Positions 1 to 7,593 of a stretch of DNA of 8,121 nucleotides are shown here, piece after piece; the stretch's first letter is position 1, and each line of letters begins with the position of its first letter. The notes beneath the pieces were generated by a model that ran no database searches, was not told the origin of the DNA, and saw only the letters and a list, made by a program, of their open reading frames with translations. This DNA is from an uncultured Ruminococcus sp. Its GTDB lineage: Bacteria > Bacillota > Clostridia > Oscillospirales > CAG-382. The DNA is taken from NCBI GenBank assembly GCA_902783535.1, contig CACZRJ010000037.1, positions 1 through 8,121 on the forward strand. Reading direction: 5' to 3'. Made by a program: the position numbers and the translations under genes.

Positions 1-4
1 AGAA

Positions 5-298
5 ATGCAGGACATCCGCAACGAGTCTACGGAAAGGCTGTTCAGAGCCATCGCCGGACTGAAGACGGCAGACGAGTGCTTCGCGCTGTTCGAGGATCTG
101 TGCACGATCAAGGAGATCCAGGACATGGCGCAGCGCTTCGACACGGCGCTCATGCTCGATCAGGGAAAGAAATACAGCGAGATCGCCGGCAAGGTCGGCG
201 CCAGCACGGCGACGATCAGCAGGGTGAACAGGTGTCTCGAATACGGATCGGGCGGATACCGCGCCGCGATCGAAAAACTGAAAAAGAGCGGTAAATGA
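5..298 (+). CDS. yerC: YerC/YecD-family TrpR-like transcriptional regulator (candidate HisR)
   Basis: A 97-residue cytoplasmic DNA-binding protein of the TrpR/YerC superfamily. Seen: a helical N-terminus with the family-like stretch LFEDLCTIKEIQDMAQRFD (residues 28-46), then a helix-turn-helix at about 57-78 whose recognition helix carries GASTATISRVNRCL (65-78). Length is close to that of B. subtilis YerC (about 100 aa). The Met at base 5 sits where the family usually starts, but only four bases precede it and the frame is open upstream, so the ribosome binding site cannot be seen and a slightly earlier start is possible. The stop overlaps the start of the HisZ-HisG gene by four bases. Comparative genomics in Bacillota has linked YerC-like proteins (called HisR) to control of histidine genes. 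Its place at the head of a complete his operon suggests a histidine-responsive, self-regulating repressor. The regulatory role is inferred; the family call is secure. Confidence 0.9.
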   Translation: MQDIRNESTERLFRAIAGLKTADECFALFEDLCTIKEIQDMAQRFDTALMLDQGKKYSEIAGKVGASTATISRVNRCLEYGSGGYRAAIEKLKKSGK

Positions 299-1857
299 TC
301 ATGGAAATCTGCGAAAACGTACTTGACGCGGGCGAGAAGCTCGCTCTGAAACTCCGGCAGCTGTATGACGCGAACGGATACGCGCCCTACCGGATGAGCA
401 AATTCGAGGAATACGACCTTTACGCGAAAAACAAGGACTTTCTCGTCTCCGACAACGTGATCACTTTTACCGACACGTCCGGAAAACTGATGGCGCTGAA
501 GCCCGACGTCACCCTGTCCATCATCAAGAACAGCAAAGACGAGCCGGACGTCACGAAACGGGTCCGCTACGACGAGAACGTCTACCGCGTAACGGAGGGG
601 AGCGGCGGCTTCCGGGAGATCACGCAGGTCGGCGTGGAATGCTTCGGGAAGATTAACGCGGAGACCGTCTGCGAAGTCGTTTCGCTCGCTTCGGAAAGCC
701 TGAAGCTGCTTTCCGGAGACAGCCTGCTGGCCGTTTCCGATCTCGACCTCATCGAAGCGGTCATCGGCGACATGGATTGCGACGCGGACGCCGTATACAG
801 GGCAGTCAGCGGGAGAAATCCGCACGGGATCGACGAATCCTGCGCCGGCCCGGGCGCTGATCTGCTCAAGAAACTGATCTCGGTCTACGGCGCGGTTTCC
901 GACGTCCTTCCGGAGCTGGACCGTCTTTTCGAAGGAACGAAATACGACCGGATTTACGGAGACTTCAGAAACTTCGCCGGAAAACTCGTGCAGAGCGGGG
1001 ACGCAAGCCGCATTTTCGTCGATTTCTCGGTCACCGGAGACACCGGCTACTACAACGGGATCGTTTTCAAGGGATTCGTCCGGAACGTCCCGAACGCCGT
1101 GCTTTCCGGCGGACAGTACGACAATCTGATGCGCCGGATGAAAAGAAGATCCCGCGCGGTCGGATTCGCGGTCTACGTCGACGCTTTGGAACGCGTGGAC
1201 GAAGGACAGGCGGAGGACGACGGCGGATTCGTCAACGTCGCGCTTCCGAAAGGACGGCTCGGAGAAAAGGTCTACGGGATCTTCTCCGGGATCGGCTACG
1301 ACTGCCCGTCGATGCTCGAGCAGAACCGGAAGCTCGTCTTTGAAAACAAGGAGAAAGGCATCCGGTATTTCTGGGTGAAGCCTTCGGACGTCGCGATCTA
1401 CGTCGAGCGCGGCGTCGCGGACATCGGCGTTGCGGGGAAGGATATCCTGCTGGAATACGAGCCGGACGTCTACGAACTGCTGGACCTCGGCGTCGGCAGA
1501 TGCCGGATGGCCGTGGCGGGCCCGAAAGACTTCAGGGACGACACCTCGAAAACGCTGCGCGTCGCCACCAAATTCGCGAACGTCGCCCGGGAATACTACA
1601 GGCTCCGCGGCAGGGACATCGACGTCATCCATCTGAACGGCTCGATCGAACTCGCTCCGATCCTCGGGCTGTCTGACGTGATCGTGGACATCGTCGAGAC
1701 GGGCACGACGCTGCGGGAGAACGATCTCGGCGTTCTGGACGACATTTTCCCGATCAGCGCGCGCATGATCGCGAACAAGTCGTCGCTCAAATTCAAACAC
1801 GGCAGGATCGGCGAGATCGCCGACGCGCTCCGCCGGTCTGTCGGAGGTGCAGAATGA
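295..1857 (+). CDS. hisZG: Fused HisZ-HisG: ATP phosphoribosyltransferase regulatory subunit plus short-form catalytic subunit
   Basis: First committed step of histidine synthesis: ATP + PRPP to phosphoribosyl-ATP. One 520-residue chain with two domains. Residues 1 to about 298 are HisZ, a class II HisRS paralogue: FEEYDLY near 38-44, ALKPDVTLSIIKN, motif-2-like FREITQVGVECFG (106-118), a GYYNGIVFKGF segment (251-261) without the HisRS RGLDYY arginine, and motif-3-like AVGFAVYVDAL (288-298). An acidic linker of about 13 residues follows. Residues 312-520 are short-form HisG: VALPKGRLG at its start and the PRPP-binding signature DIVETGTTLREND (465-477), with no C-terminal ACT-like regulatory domain. 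Short HisG normally needs separate HisZ in a 1:1 complex, so fusion fixes the ratio. No start codon with a ribosome site lies near the HisG boundary, so this is a true single reading frame. The ATG overlaps the yerC stop (ATGA); a second ATG at 301 is an alternative start. Confidence 0.95.
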   Translation: MIMEICENVLDAGEKLALKLRQLYDANGYAPYRMSKFEEYDLYAKNKDFLVSDNVITFTDTSGKLMALKPDVTLSIIKNSKDEPDVTKRVRYDENVYRVTEGSGGFREITQVGVECFGKINAETVCEVVSLASESLKLLSGDSLLAVSDLDLIEAVIGDMDCDADAVYRAVSGRNPHGIDESCAGPGADLLKKLISVYGAVSDVLPELDRLFEGTKYDRIYGDFRNFAGKLVQSGDASRIFVDFSVTGDTGYYNGIVFKGFVRNVPNAVLSGGQYDNLMRRMKRRSRAVGFAVYVDALERVDEGQAEDDGGFVNVALPKGRLGEKVYGIFSGIGYDCPSMLEQNRKLVFENKEKGIRYFWVKPSDVAIYVERGVADIGVAGKDILLEYEPDVYELLDLGVGRCRMAVAGPKDFRDDTSKTLRVATKFANVAREYYRLRGRDIDVIHLNGSIELAPILGLSDVIVDIVETGTTLRENDLGVLDDIFPISARMIANKSSLKFKHGRIGEIADALRRSVGGAE

Positions 1858-3134
1858 TCAGGATATATCAATACGGAGAAGTCGCTTCCGGGGAGATTTT
1901 TTCCCGGATGAAGCCGGAGACGGACGTCGCGTCCGTCGTTTCGGAGATCATCGCTGATGTCGCGGCGAACGGCGACAGGGCGTTGTACGAATATACCGAG
2001 CGGTTCGACCGCGCGGTCCTGAAGTCGCTGACCGTCAGCCGGGAGGAGATCGCGGAAGCCGCCGCTTCGGCGGACCCGGAATTCCTCAGGATCCTGGAAA
2101 AGGCCGCGGCAAATATCCGGAAATTCCATGAAAGACAGAAACGTAACTCGTTCATCATCAGCGAAGAGCGCGGGATCGTCACCGGACAGAAGGTGATCCC
2201 CCTCGAACGCGTCGGTCTCTACGTTCCGGGCGGTACGGCGGCGTATCCCTCGACCGTCCTGATGGACGCCATCCCGGCGAAGATCGCGGGATGCGGGGAG
2301 ATCGTCATGACGACGCCCCCGCGCGCGGACGGGACGGTCGACCCGGCGATCCTCGCAGCGGCATCCGTCGCGGGCGTCGACCGGATCTTCAAAATCGGCG
2401 GAGCGCAGGCGATCGCGGCGCTTGCGTTCGGTACAGAAACAGTCCCGCGCGTCGACAAGATCGTCGGGCCGGGCAACGCGTTCGTCGCGGAAGCGAAGAA
2501 GCAGGTTTTCGGGCGGGTCTCGATCGATATGATCGCCGGACCGAGCGAGATCCTGATCGTCGCGGACGGAAAGACGGACCCCGCGGTCGCCGCGGCCGAC
2601 CTGCTTTCGCAGGCCGAGCACGACCGGATGGCGAGCGCGGTACTCGTGACCGATTCGGCCGGATTCGCGTCATCGGTCAGCGCGGAGATCGAAAAACAGA
2701 TCCCGCTTTTGGAGCGGGCTGAGATCGCGAGAGCTTCCATCGACGCGAACGGGAAGATCATCGTTGCGGACAGCATCGAACGCGCGATCGGCATCGCGAA
2801 CGAGATCGCTCCGGAGCATCTGGAACTCTGTCTGGACAATCCCTTCGACTATCTCGACGAAGTCTGGAACGCCGGATCGGTCTTCATGGGCAGGCACTGT
2901 CCGGAGGCGCTCGGCGATTACTACGCAGGACCCAACCACACGCTTCCGACGGGCGGAACGGCAAGATTCTCCAGCCCGCTCTCGGTCGACGATTTCGTCA
3001 AGAAGATGCAATACACGTATTATACCGCGGACGCGCTCAATGCCGTCGCGGAGGACGTCGCCTTCTTCGCGCGCAAAGAAGGACTGACCGCGCACGCGAG
3101 GAGCGCGCTCATCCGAACGGAGAAAACAAAATGA
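1854..3134 (+). CDS. hisD: Histidinol dehydrogenase
   Basis: Catalyses the last two steps, the NAD-dependent four-electron oxidation of L-histidinol through histidinal to histidine; a zinc-dependent cytoplasmic homodimer in characterised members. The 426-residue length is normal. Seen: GLYVPGGTAAYPSTVLM, the NAD-region KIVGPGN and IDMIAGPSEI, then zinc and catalytic residues in their expected places: Gln253 and His256 (LLSQAEHD), catalytic Glu321-His322 (APEHLEL), Asp355 and His362 (GDYYAGPNHTLPTGG), and zinc ligand His414 near the C-terminus (EGLTAHARS). These correspond to E. coli Gln259, His262, Glu326, His327, Asp360, His367 and His419. The start overlaps the HisZG stop as ATGA and is preceded by GGAGGTG at 1843-1849. 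No sign of damage. Confidence 0.98.
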   Translation: MIRIYQYGEVASGEIFSRMKPETDVASVVSEIIADVAANGDRALYEYTERFDRAVLKSLTVSREEIAEAAASADPEFLRILEKAAANIRKFHERQKRNSFIISEERGIVTGQKVIPLERVGLYVPGGTAAYPSTVLMDAIPAKIAGCGEIVMTTPPRADGTVDPAILAAASVAGVDRIFKIGGAQAIAALAFGTETVPRVDKIVGPGNAFVAEAKKQVFGRVSIDMIAGPSEILIVADGKTDPAVAAADLLSQAEHDRMASAVLVTDSAGFASSVSAEIEKQIPLLERAEIARASIDANGKIIVADSIERAIGIANEIAPEHLELCLDNPFDYLDEVWNAGSVFMGRHCPEALGDYYAGPNHTLPTGGTARFSSPLSVDDFVKKMQYTYYTADALNAVAEDVAFFARKEGLTAHARSALIRTEKTK

Positions 3135-4186
3135 GCAGATTCATGGCCGGAAAATACCGGAACATCACCCCCTACGTGCCCGGCGAGCAGCCGCGGGACG
3201 CCAAATATCTGAAACTGAACACGAACGAGTCTCCCTTTCCGCCCTCTCCGTTCGCGCTGCGGATGGCGAGAACCGCCGCGGGAGATCTCCAGCTCTATTC
3301 GGATCCGGACTGCCGGATGCTGAGGGAAGTCGCTTCTGATAAACTTGGCGTGCCCGAGAACGGGATCATGTTCACGAACGGATCGGACGAGATCCTGAAT
3401 TTCGCGTTCATGGCCTTCTGCGGCGGAGAGACGGGTGCGGTTTTCGCGGATCACACGTACGGATTCTACGCCGTCGCCGCGCATCTGAACGGCGTCAAAT
3501 ACGAGCGGATCCCGCTGAAGGAGGATTTCTCGATCGATCCCGACGACTACGTCGGCGTCGGCAAGACGGTCTTCATCGCCAATCCGAACGCGCCGACCGG
3601 CCTGCTGCTGCCGCTGTCCGACATCGAAAAAATCGTTTCGGGCAATCCGGACAACGTCGTCGTCGTCGACGAGGCGTATATTGACTTCGGCGGAGAAAGC
3701 GCGCTGCCGCTGACGAAGAAGTACGATAACCTGCTCGTCTGCCGCACGTTCTCGAAATCCTGCTCGCTGGCCGGCGCGCGGCTCGGATACGGCGTCGCGG
3801 ACGAGAAGCTGATCGAAGACCTGAACGCGATCCGGAACTCCAGCAATCCGTACAACGTCAACCGCATGACCATGGCGGCCGGCGTCGGCGCGCTCTGCGA
3901 CGAAACATATTTCAGAAGCAACTGTGAAAAGATCATACAGAACAGGGAGTGGACCAAGCGGGAACTCTCCCGTCTCGGCTTCACGTTCACGGATTCGAAG
4001 GCGAACTTCGTCTTCGCGAAATGCGGCCGGATGGGCGGCAGGGAACTGTATCTCGCCCTGAAGGAAAAGGGCGTGCTGGTCCGTCATTTCGACGTTCCCG
4101 GGATCGAGGACTACAACCGGATCACCGTCGGAAGCAAAGAGCAGATGGAGAAACTGATCAGCGTTCTGGAGGGCATCATATCATGA
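3131..4186 (+). CDS. hisC: Histidinol-phosphate aminotransferase
   Basis: PLP-dependent fold-type I enzyme that converts imidazole-acetol phosphate and glutamate to L-histidinol phosphate and 2-oxoglutarate. The 351 residues carry the family pattern: NTNESPFPPSP near the N-terminus (substrate side), GSDEIL (cofactor phosphate region), NPNAPTG with Asn153, VVDEAYIDF with Asp180 (pyridine nitrogen) and Tyr183, FSKSCSLAGARLGYG with the Schiff-base lysine Lys209, and the carboxylate-binding Arg330 in RITVGSKEQ. The start overlaps hisD by ATGA; a GGAGA element at 3119-3123 gives eight-base spacing. Related class I/II aminotransferases such as CobD or aromatic aminotransferases share the fold, but the operon context settles the assignment. 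Confidence 0.97.
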   Translation: MSRFMAGKYRNITPYVPGEQPRDAKYLKLNTNESPFPPSPFALRMARTAAGDLQLYSDPDCRMLREVASDKLGVPENGIMFTNGSDEILNFAFMAFCGGETGAVFADHTYGFYAVAAHLNGVKYERIPLKEDFSIDPDDYVGVGKTVFIANPNAPTGLLLPLSDIEKIVSGNPDNVVVVDEAYIDFGGESALPLTKKYDNLLVCRTFSKSCSLAGARLGYGVADEKLIEDLNAIRNSSNPYNVNRMTMAAGVGALCDETYFRSNCEKIIQNREWTKRELSRLGFTFTDSKANFVFAKCGRMGGRELYLALKEKGVLVRHFDVPGIEDYNRITVGSKEQMEKLISVLEGIIS

Positions 4187-4770
4187 GAACGTCGGAACAA
4201 AACAGAAAAACCGCCGAAACGGACGTCCGGCTGAAGCTCTCGCTCGACGGCAGCGGGAAGTCGGACATCCGGACGGGCGTCGGCTTTATGGATCACATGC
4301 TGACGCTGTTCGCGTCTCACGGGAAATTCGATCTGACGGTTTTCTGCGCCGGAGACGTTTCCGTCGACGACCACCACAGCGTGGAGGACATCGGCATCAC
4401 GCTCGGAAAGGCGTTCGCTGAAGCGCTCGGCGACAAGCGCGGGATCCGCCGCTACGGCGACTGCATCCTGCCGATGGACGAATCTCTGATCCTGTCGTCC
4501 GTCGATTTTTCGGGGCGGGACTATCTCGGCTACGGTCTCGAGATCCCGACGGAAAAGGTCGGAACTTTCGACACGGAACTCGTCGAGGAGTTCTTTTACG
4601 GATTCGTCAGGAACGCCGGGTGCGCGCTCCATCTCCGCCAGTTGTCGGGAAAGAACTCCCACCACATCATCGAGGGGGCGTTCAAATCCGTCGCGCATTC
4701 CCTGCGGGCGGCCGTGGAAACGGACGAACGCTTCGCCTCCGAGATCCCGTCCACCAAAGGAGTGCTCTGA
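4183..4770 (+). CDS. hisB: Imidazoleglycerol-phosphate dehydratase (monofunctional)
   Basis: Dehydrates imidazole glycerol phosphate to imidazole-acetol phosphate; a manganese enzyme that assembles as a 24-mer in characterised members. At 195 residues it is the single-domain form, with no N-terminal HAD phosphatase domain as in E. coli HisB. Seen: TGVGFMDHML, the metal-binding DDHHSVEDIGI (His64, His65, Glu68, Asp69), PMDES, and the second metal motif NSHHIIEGAFKS (His160, His161, Glu164). The frame is open upstream of 4183, but this ATG is chosen because it overlaps the hisC stop (ATGA), is preceded by GGAGGG at 4168-4173, and gives the N-terminal R-K-T-A-E-T segment typical of the family. 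Histidinol phosphatase activity must come from another gene. Confidence 0.97.
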   Translation: MRTSEQNRKTAETDVRLKLSLDGSGKSDIRTGVGFMDHMLTLFASHGKFDLTVFCAGDVSVDDHHSVEDIGITLGKAFAEALGDKRGIRRYGDCILPMDESLILSSVDFSGRDYLGYGLEIPTEKVGTFDTELVEEFFYGFVRNAGCALHLRQLSGKNSHHIIEGAFKSVAHSLRAAVETDERFASEIPSTKGVL

Positions 4771-4772
4771 AC

Positions 4773-5402
4773 ATGGTCGCGATCGTTGATTACGGCGTCG
4801 GGAATCTGTTTTCGCTCCGCTCGTCCTTCGCCGCCGTCGGCGCGGAGGCGCTCGTCACAGGCGACAGGGAAACCATCGCCGGAGCGGACCGGATCGTTCT
4901 CCCGGGCGTCGGGGCGTTTCAGGACGCCGCGGAGAAACTCCGGGCGCGGAAACTGGACGCTTTTCTGAAGGAACTGGCGTCGTCAGGGAAGCCTTTGCTC
5001 GGCATCTGCCTGGGCATGCAGCTGCTGTTCGACAAGAGTTTCGAATACGGAGAACACGCGGGGCTGGGCCTTCTCCGGGGCGAGGTCGTTCCGCTTTCTG
5101 AACGCGTTCCGGCCGAACTGAAGATCCCGCATATGGGCTGGAATCCGCTCTCGTTCACCGGCGGAAGGCATCCGCTGTTCAAGTACGTCAAAGAGGGCGA
5201 GTGCATGTATTTCGTCCATTCCTTCTGCGCGGAGAAGTGCGAGGAAAGCGTCATCGCGACGGCCGAATACGGATGCGCGGTCACGGCTGCGGCCGCGAAA
5301 AAAAACGTGATGGGCTGCCAGTTCCATCCGGAAAAGAGCGGAGACGCGGGCCTGAGGATCCTGCAGGCCTTCTGCGAGATGGAGGAGGAAAAAACATGCT
5401 GA
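4773..5402 (+). CDS. hisH: Imidazole glycerol phosphate synthase, glutamine amidotransferase subunit
   Basis: Glutaminase half of IGP synthase; it supplies ammonia to HisF through the HisF barrel. The 209 residues form one class I (triad) glutamine amidotransferase domain: DYGVGNLFS at the N-terminus, LPGVGAFQDA, nucleophile elbow GICLGMQLLF with Cys79, PHMGWN (oxyanion and interface region), YFVHSF, and the His185-x-Glu187 pair in CQFHPEKSG. The ATG at 4773 lies two bases after the hisB stop, with AAAGGAG at 4756-4762; longer in-frame extensions upstream run through hisB and lack family similarity. This is the only junction in the operon without an overlap. The hisH-hisA-hisF order keeps both subunits on the same message. 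Confidence 0.97.
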   Translation: MVAIVDYGVGNLFSLRSSFAAVGAEALVTGDRETIAGADRIVLPGVGAFQDAAEKLRARKLDAFLKELASSGKPLLGICLGMQLLFDKSFEYGEHAGLGLLRGEVVPLSERVPAELKIPHMGWNPLSFTGGRHPLFKYVKEGECMYFVHSFCAEKCEESVIATAEYGCAVTAAAAKKNVMGCQFHPEKSGDAGLRILQAFCEMEEEKTC

Positions 5403-6109
5403 TCTTTCCTGCGATCGATCTTTACGGTTCCTGCGCGGTCCGGCTGTTCCGGGGCGATTACGCGCAGAAAACGGTCTACAGCGCGGACCCGGCGTCCGTC
5501 GCCGCGGACTTCGCGCGTCTCGGCGCGCGTCAGGCGCACATCGTCGATCTCGAAGGCGCGAAAACCGGCGGAACGCCGCACTTCGGCCTGATCTGCAGGA
5601 TCAGGTCGGAAAGCGGGCTGTTCCTCGAGGTCGGGGGCGGCATCCGGAACGCGGAGACCGTCAGGAAGTATATCGAAGCTGGCATCGACCGCGTCATCCT
5701 CGGCACGGCGGCCGTGTCCGACGAGAACTTCGTCAGGGAAATGACCGGCCGGTACGGAGACAAGATCGCCGTCGGCGCAGACGTCAGAGACGGGAAAGTC
5801 GCTGTCAGAGGCTGGACCGAGACGACGGAATCCGACGTGTTTGACTTCTGCGGGCGCATGCAGGACGCGGGCGTGAAAACGGTCATATGCACGGATATCT
5901 CGAAAGACGGCGCGATGCGCGGGACGAATCTCGAGCTGTACCGGAAACTGACCGAAACGTTTTCCATGGACATCATCGCGTCCGGAGGCGTATCGGCTTT
6001 GAGCGACGTCCTGTCCCTGAAAGAGACCGGCGTTTCCGGGGCGATCATCGGAAAGGCGTACTACAGCGGAGCGGTTTCGCTCGCGGAAGCGATCGAGGTG
6101 GCGAGGTGA
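5396..6109 (+). CDS. hisA: ProFAR isomerase (phosphoribosylformimino-5-aminoimidazole carboxamide ribotide isomerase)
   Basis: Amadori rearrangement of ProFAR to PRFAR, the substrate of HisF. A 237-residue (beta/alpha)8 barrel with the duplicated half-barrel phosphate motifs. Seen: catalytic base Asp8 in FPAIDLYGS, HIVDLEGAKTG (the family more often has VDLDGA), first phosphate motif EVGGGIRN, GTAAV, catalytic acid Asp129 in VGADVRDGKVAVRGW, TDISKDGAMRGTN, and second phosphate motif IIASGGVSAL with IIGKAYY near the end. The ATG at 5396 lies inside the hisH 3' end (7-base overlap) and follows a strong GGAGGAGG at 5381-5388; upstream in-frame sequence is only hisH in another frame. A dual HisA/TrpF enzyme (PriA) is unlikely in this lineage, though sequence alone does not exclude it. 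Confidence 0.97.
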   Translation: MLIFPAIDLYGSCAVRLFRGDYAQKTVYSADPASVAADFARLGARQAHIVDLEGAKTGGTPHFGLICRIRSESGLFLEVGGGIRNAETVRKYIEAGIDRVILGTAAVSDENFVREMTGRYGDKIAVGADVRDGKVAVRGWTETTESDVFDFCGRMQDAGVKTVICTDISKDGAMRGTNLELYRKLTETFSMDIIASGGVSALSDVLSLKETGVSGAIIGKAYYSGAVSLAEAIEVAR

Positions 6110-6891
6110 TTACGAAAAGGATCATACCCTGTCTGGACGTGAAGGACGGAAAAGTGGTCAAGGGCGTCAATTTCACGGGACTGCGCGACATCTCCTCGCC
6201 GGTCGGGCTGGCGGAGTTCTACAGCCGTTCGGGCGCGGACGAACTCGTCTTTTACGACATCACGGCCTCTTCGGACGGCCGGAAGATCTTTACGGACATT
6301 CTGCGGGAGACGGCGAGAAACGTTTTCATCCCGCTGACGGTGGGCGGCGGCATCGAATCGGTCGCCGATTTCGAGAACGTGCTCTGCTGCGGCGCGGACA
6401 AGGTCAGCGTCAATTCCGGCGCGGTCCGGAATCCCAGCCTCGTTTCCGAAGCCGCGAAGCTGTACGGAGACCAGTGCGTCGTGCTTTCGGTCGACGTGAA
6501 ACGCGTGAACGGAGTCTTCCGCGTGTTCGCGAAGGGCGGGCGCGAAGACACCGGCATGGAAGCCGTCGAATGGATCAGGAGATGCGTCGGGAACGGCGCG
6601 GGCGAGGTCGTCGTCAACTCGATCGATACCGACGGCGTCAGAAAGGGCTTCGATCTGGAAATGCTCGAAGCGGTGTGCGCCGCCGTGCGCGTTCCCGTCA
6701 TCGCGTCGGGCGGCGCCGGATGCATCGACGACTTTATCACCCTTTTCAAAACCGTGAAGGGCGTGGACGCGGGACTGGCGGCGTCGATCTTCCACTTCGG
6801 CGAAGTGGACATCGGCGAATTGAAAAAACGGATGGCGGAGGAGGGGATCCCCGCAAGGATTCAGGAGGAGAACAACCATGGTTTGCGCTGA
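6106..6891 (+). CDS. hisF: Imidazole glycerol phosphate synthase, cyclase subunit
   Basis: Cyclase half of IGP synthase: PRFAR plus ammonia from HisH gives IGP and AICAR, which returns to purine synthesis. With the start chosen here it is 261 residues, slightly longer than the usual 250 or so. Catalytic Asp11 (IIPCLDVKDGKVVKG) and Asp130 (LSVDVKRVNG) fall at their canonical numbers, which supports this start. Also seen: VGLAEFYSRSGADELVFYDITAS, phosphate motifs TVGGGIES and IASGGAG, and the C-terminal AASIFHFGEVDIGELKK. The start is a GTG at 6106 that overlaps the hisA stop as GTGA, with GAGG at 6095-6098; an ATG start would require reading back through hisA. The C-terminus runs 14 bases into hisIE, which accounts for its few extra residues. 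Confidence 0.97.
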   Translation: MITKRIIPCLDVKDGKVVKGVNFTGLRDISSPVGLAEFYSRSGADELVFYDITASSDGRKIFTDILRETARNVFIPLTVGGGIESVADFENVLCCGADKVSVNSGAVRNPSLVSEAAKLYGDQCVVLSVDVKRVNGVFRVFAKGGREDTGMEAVEWIRRCVGNGAGEVVVNSIDTDGVRKGFDLEMLEAVCAAVRVPVIASGGAGCIDDFITLFKTVKGVDAGLAASIFHFGEVDIGELKKRMAEEGIPARIQEENNHGLR

Positions 6892-7540
6892 AGAACTGAA
6901 ATTCGACGAAAACGGACTGATCCCGGCGATCGTGAGGGACGCGGAGACCGGAAAGGTCCTGACGCTCGCGTATATGAACCGCGAAAGCCTGAACACTTCG
7001 ATGGAAAAAGAACTGACATGCTTCTGGAGCCGGTCCAGGAAGGAACTGTGGCTCAAGGGGAAAACGAGCGGAAACTATCAGCACATCGTCTCGATCACGG
7101 CGGACTGCGACCGGGACGCACTGCTGGTCGACGTCCTGCCGGAAGGGCCGGCGTGCCATCTCGGAAACGAGTCCTGCTTCGCTTTCCCGGTGTTTGAGAG
7201 CGAAGAAAACGGAGCCTTCTCCTACGAGGGGCTCTACAGGCTCATCCAGGGCAGAAAGACCGAAAAAAAAGAAGGCTCGTACACGACCTATCTCTTTGAA
7301 AAGGGGCTGGACAAGATTCTCAAAAAAGTCGGGGAGGAGAGCACGGAGGTCATCATCGCCGCCAAATCGGAGAGCAAAGCGGAAACGGTCTACGAGATCG
7401 CCGACCTTGCCTATCACGTCATGGTTCTGATGGTTGAAGCCGGGATCTCTCTGGAGGACATCCGGCGGGAGCTCGCGTCCCGGCATGTCGTCGACAAGAA
7501 GGTGAAACAGGAGAAAACCGCGGCCCGGCTGAAGTCCTGA
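6878..7540 (+). CDS. hisIE: Bifunctional phosphoribosyl-AMP cyclohydrolase / phosphoribosyl-ATP pyrophosphohydrolase
   Basis: Carries out steps 2 and 3: the C-terminal HisE domain cleaves PR-ATP to PR-AMP and pyrophosphate, and the N-terminal HisI domain opens the adenine ring to give ProFAR. 220 residues. HisI part, about 1-110: FWSRSRKELWLKGKTSGN, magnesium-type acidic triad Asp76, Asp78, Asp80 interleaved with Cys77, and zinc ligands Cys93 and Cys100 in GPACHLGNESCF (the family usually reads CHTG, here CHLG). HisE part, about 125-210: an all-alpha MazG-like fold with KKVGEESTEV (Glu153, Glu154, Glu157) and EIADLAYHVMVLM (Glu173, Asp176, His180). The ATG at 6878 lies 14 bases inside hisF, behind AGGAGG at 6863-6868. 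It is the last gene of the operon; no clear intrinsic terminator follows directly. Confidence 0.97.
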   Translation: MVCAEELKFDENGLIPAIVRDAETGKVLTLAYMNRESLNTSMEKELTCFWSRSRKELWLKGKTSGNYQHIVSITADCDRDALLVDVLPEGPACHLGNESCFAFPVFESEENGAFSYEGLYRLIQGRKTEKKEGSYTTYLFEKGLDKILKKVGEESTEVIIAAKSESKAETVYEIADLAYHVMVLMVEAGISLEDIRRELASRHVVDKKVKQEKTAARLKS

Positions 7541-7593
7541 AAGCCGGTTCGCCCGCTCTGCAGGCGATGACGAAATCACGCTCGTATGGATCT

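Noticed and set aside
1195..1230. Internal start for a separate HisG inside the fusion
   Set aside because: The only nearby in-frame start-like codon is GTG at 1195, with no SD at proper distance. The GGAGG at 1211-1215 has no in-frame ATG, GTG or TTG in the following dozen bases.
160..1800. A 546-codon open frame on the minus strand, antisense to hisZG
   Set aside because: The opposite strand encodes an unmistakable HisZ-HisG. GC-rich codon bias makes long stop-free antisense frames common, and this one has Arg/Asp/Val-rich low-complexity composition and no recognisable motif.
3949..4182. N-terminal extension of HisB upstream of 4183
   Set aside because: The extra residues are hisC read in another frame. 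The ATG at 4183 has an SD, overlaps the hisC stop and gives the normal family length.
5887..6105. ATG-initiated extension of HisF through hisA
   Set aside because: The GTG at 6106 places both catalytic aspartates at canonical positions 11 and 130 and overlaps the hisA stop; the extension is hisA in another frame.
1596..7579. Other long minus-strand and out-of-frame open frames (such as 1596-2621, 3020-4087, 6061-7056 and 6746-7579)
   Set aside because: All overlap motif-verified his genes on the + strand, lack ribosome sites and family motifs, and have compositions expected from reading his codons in the wrong frame.
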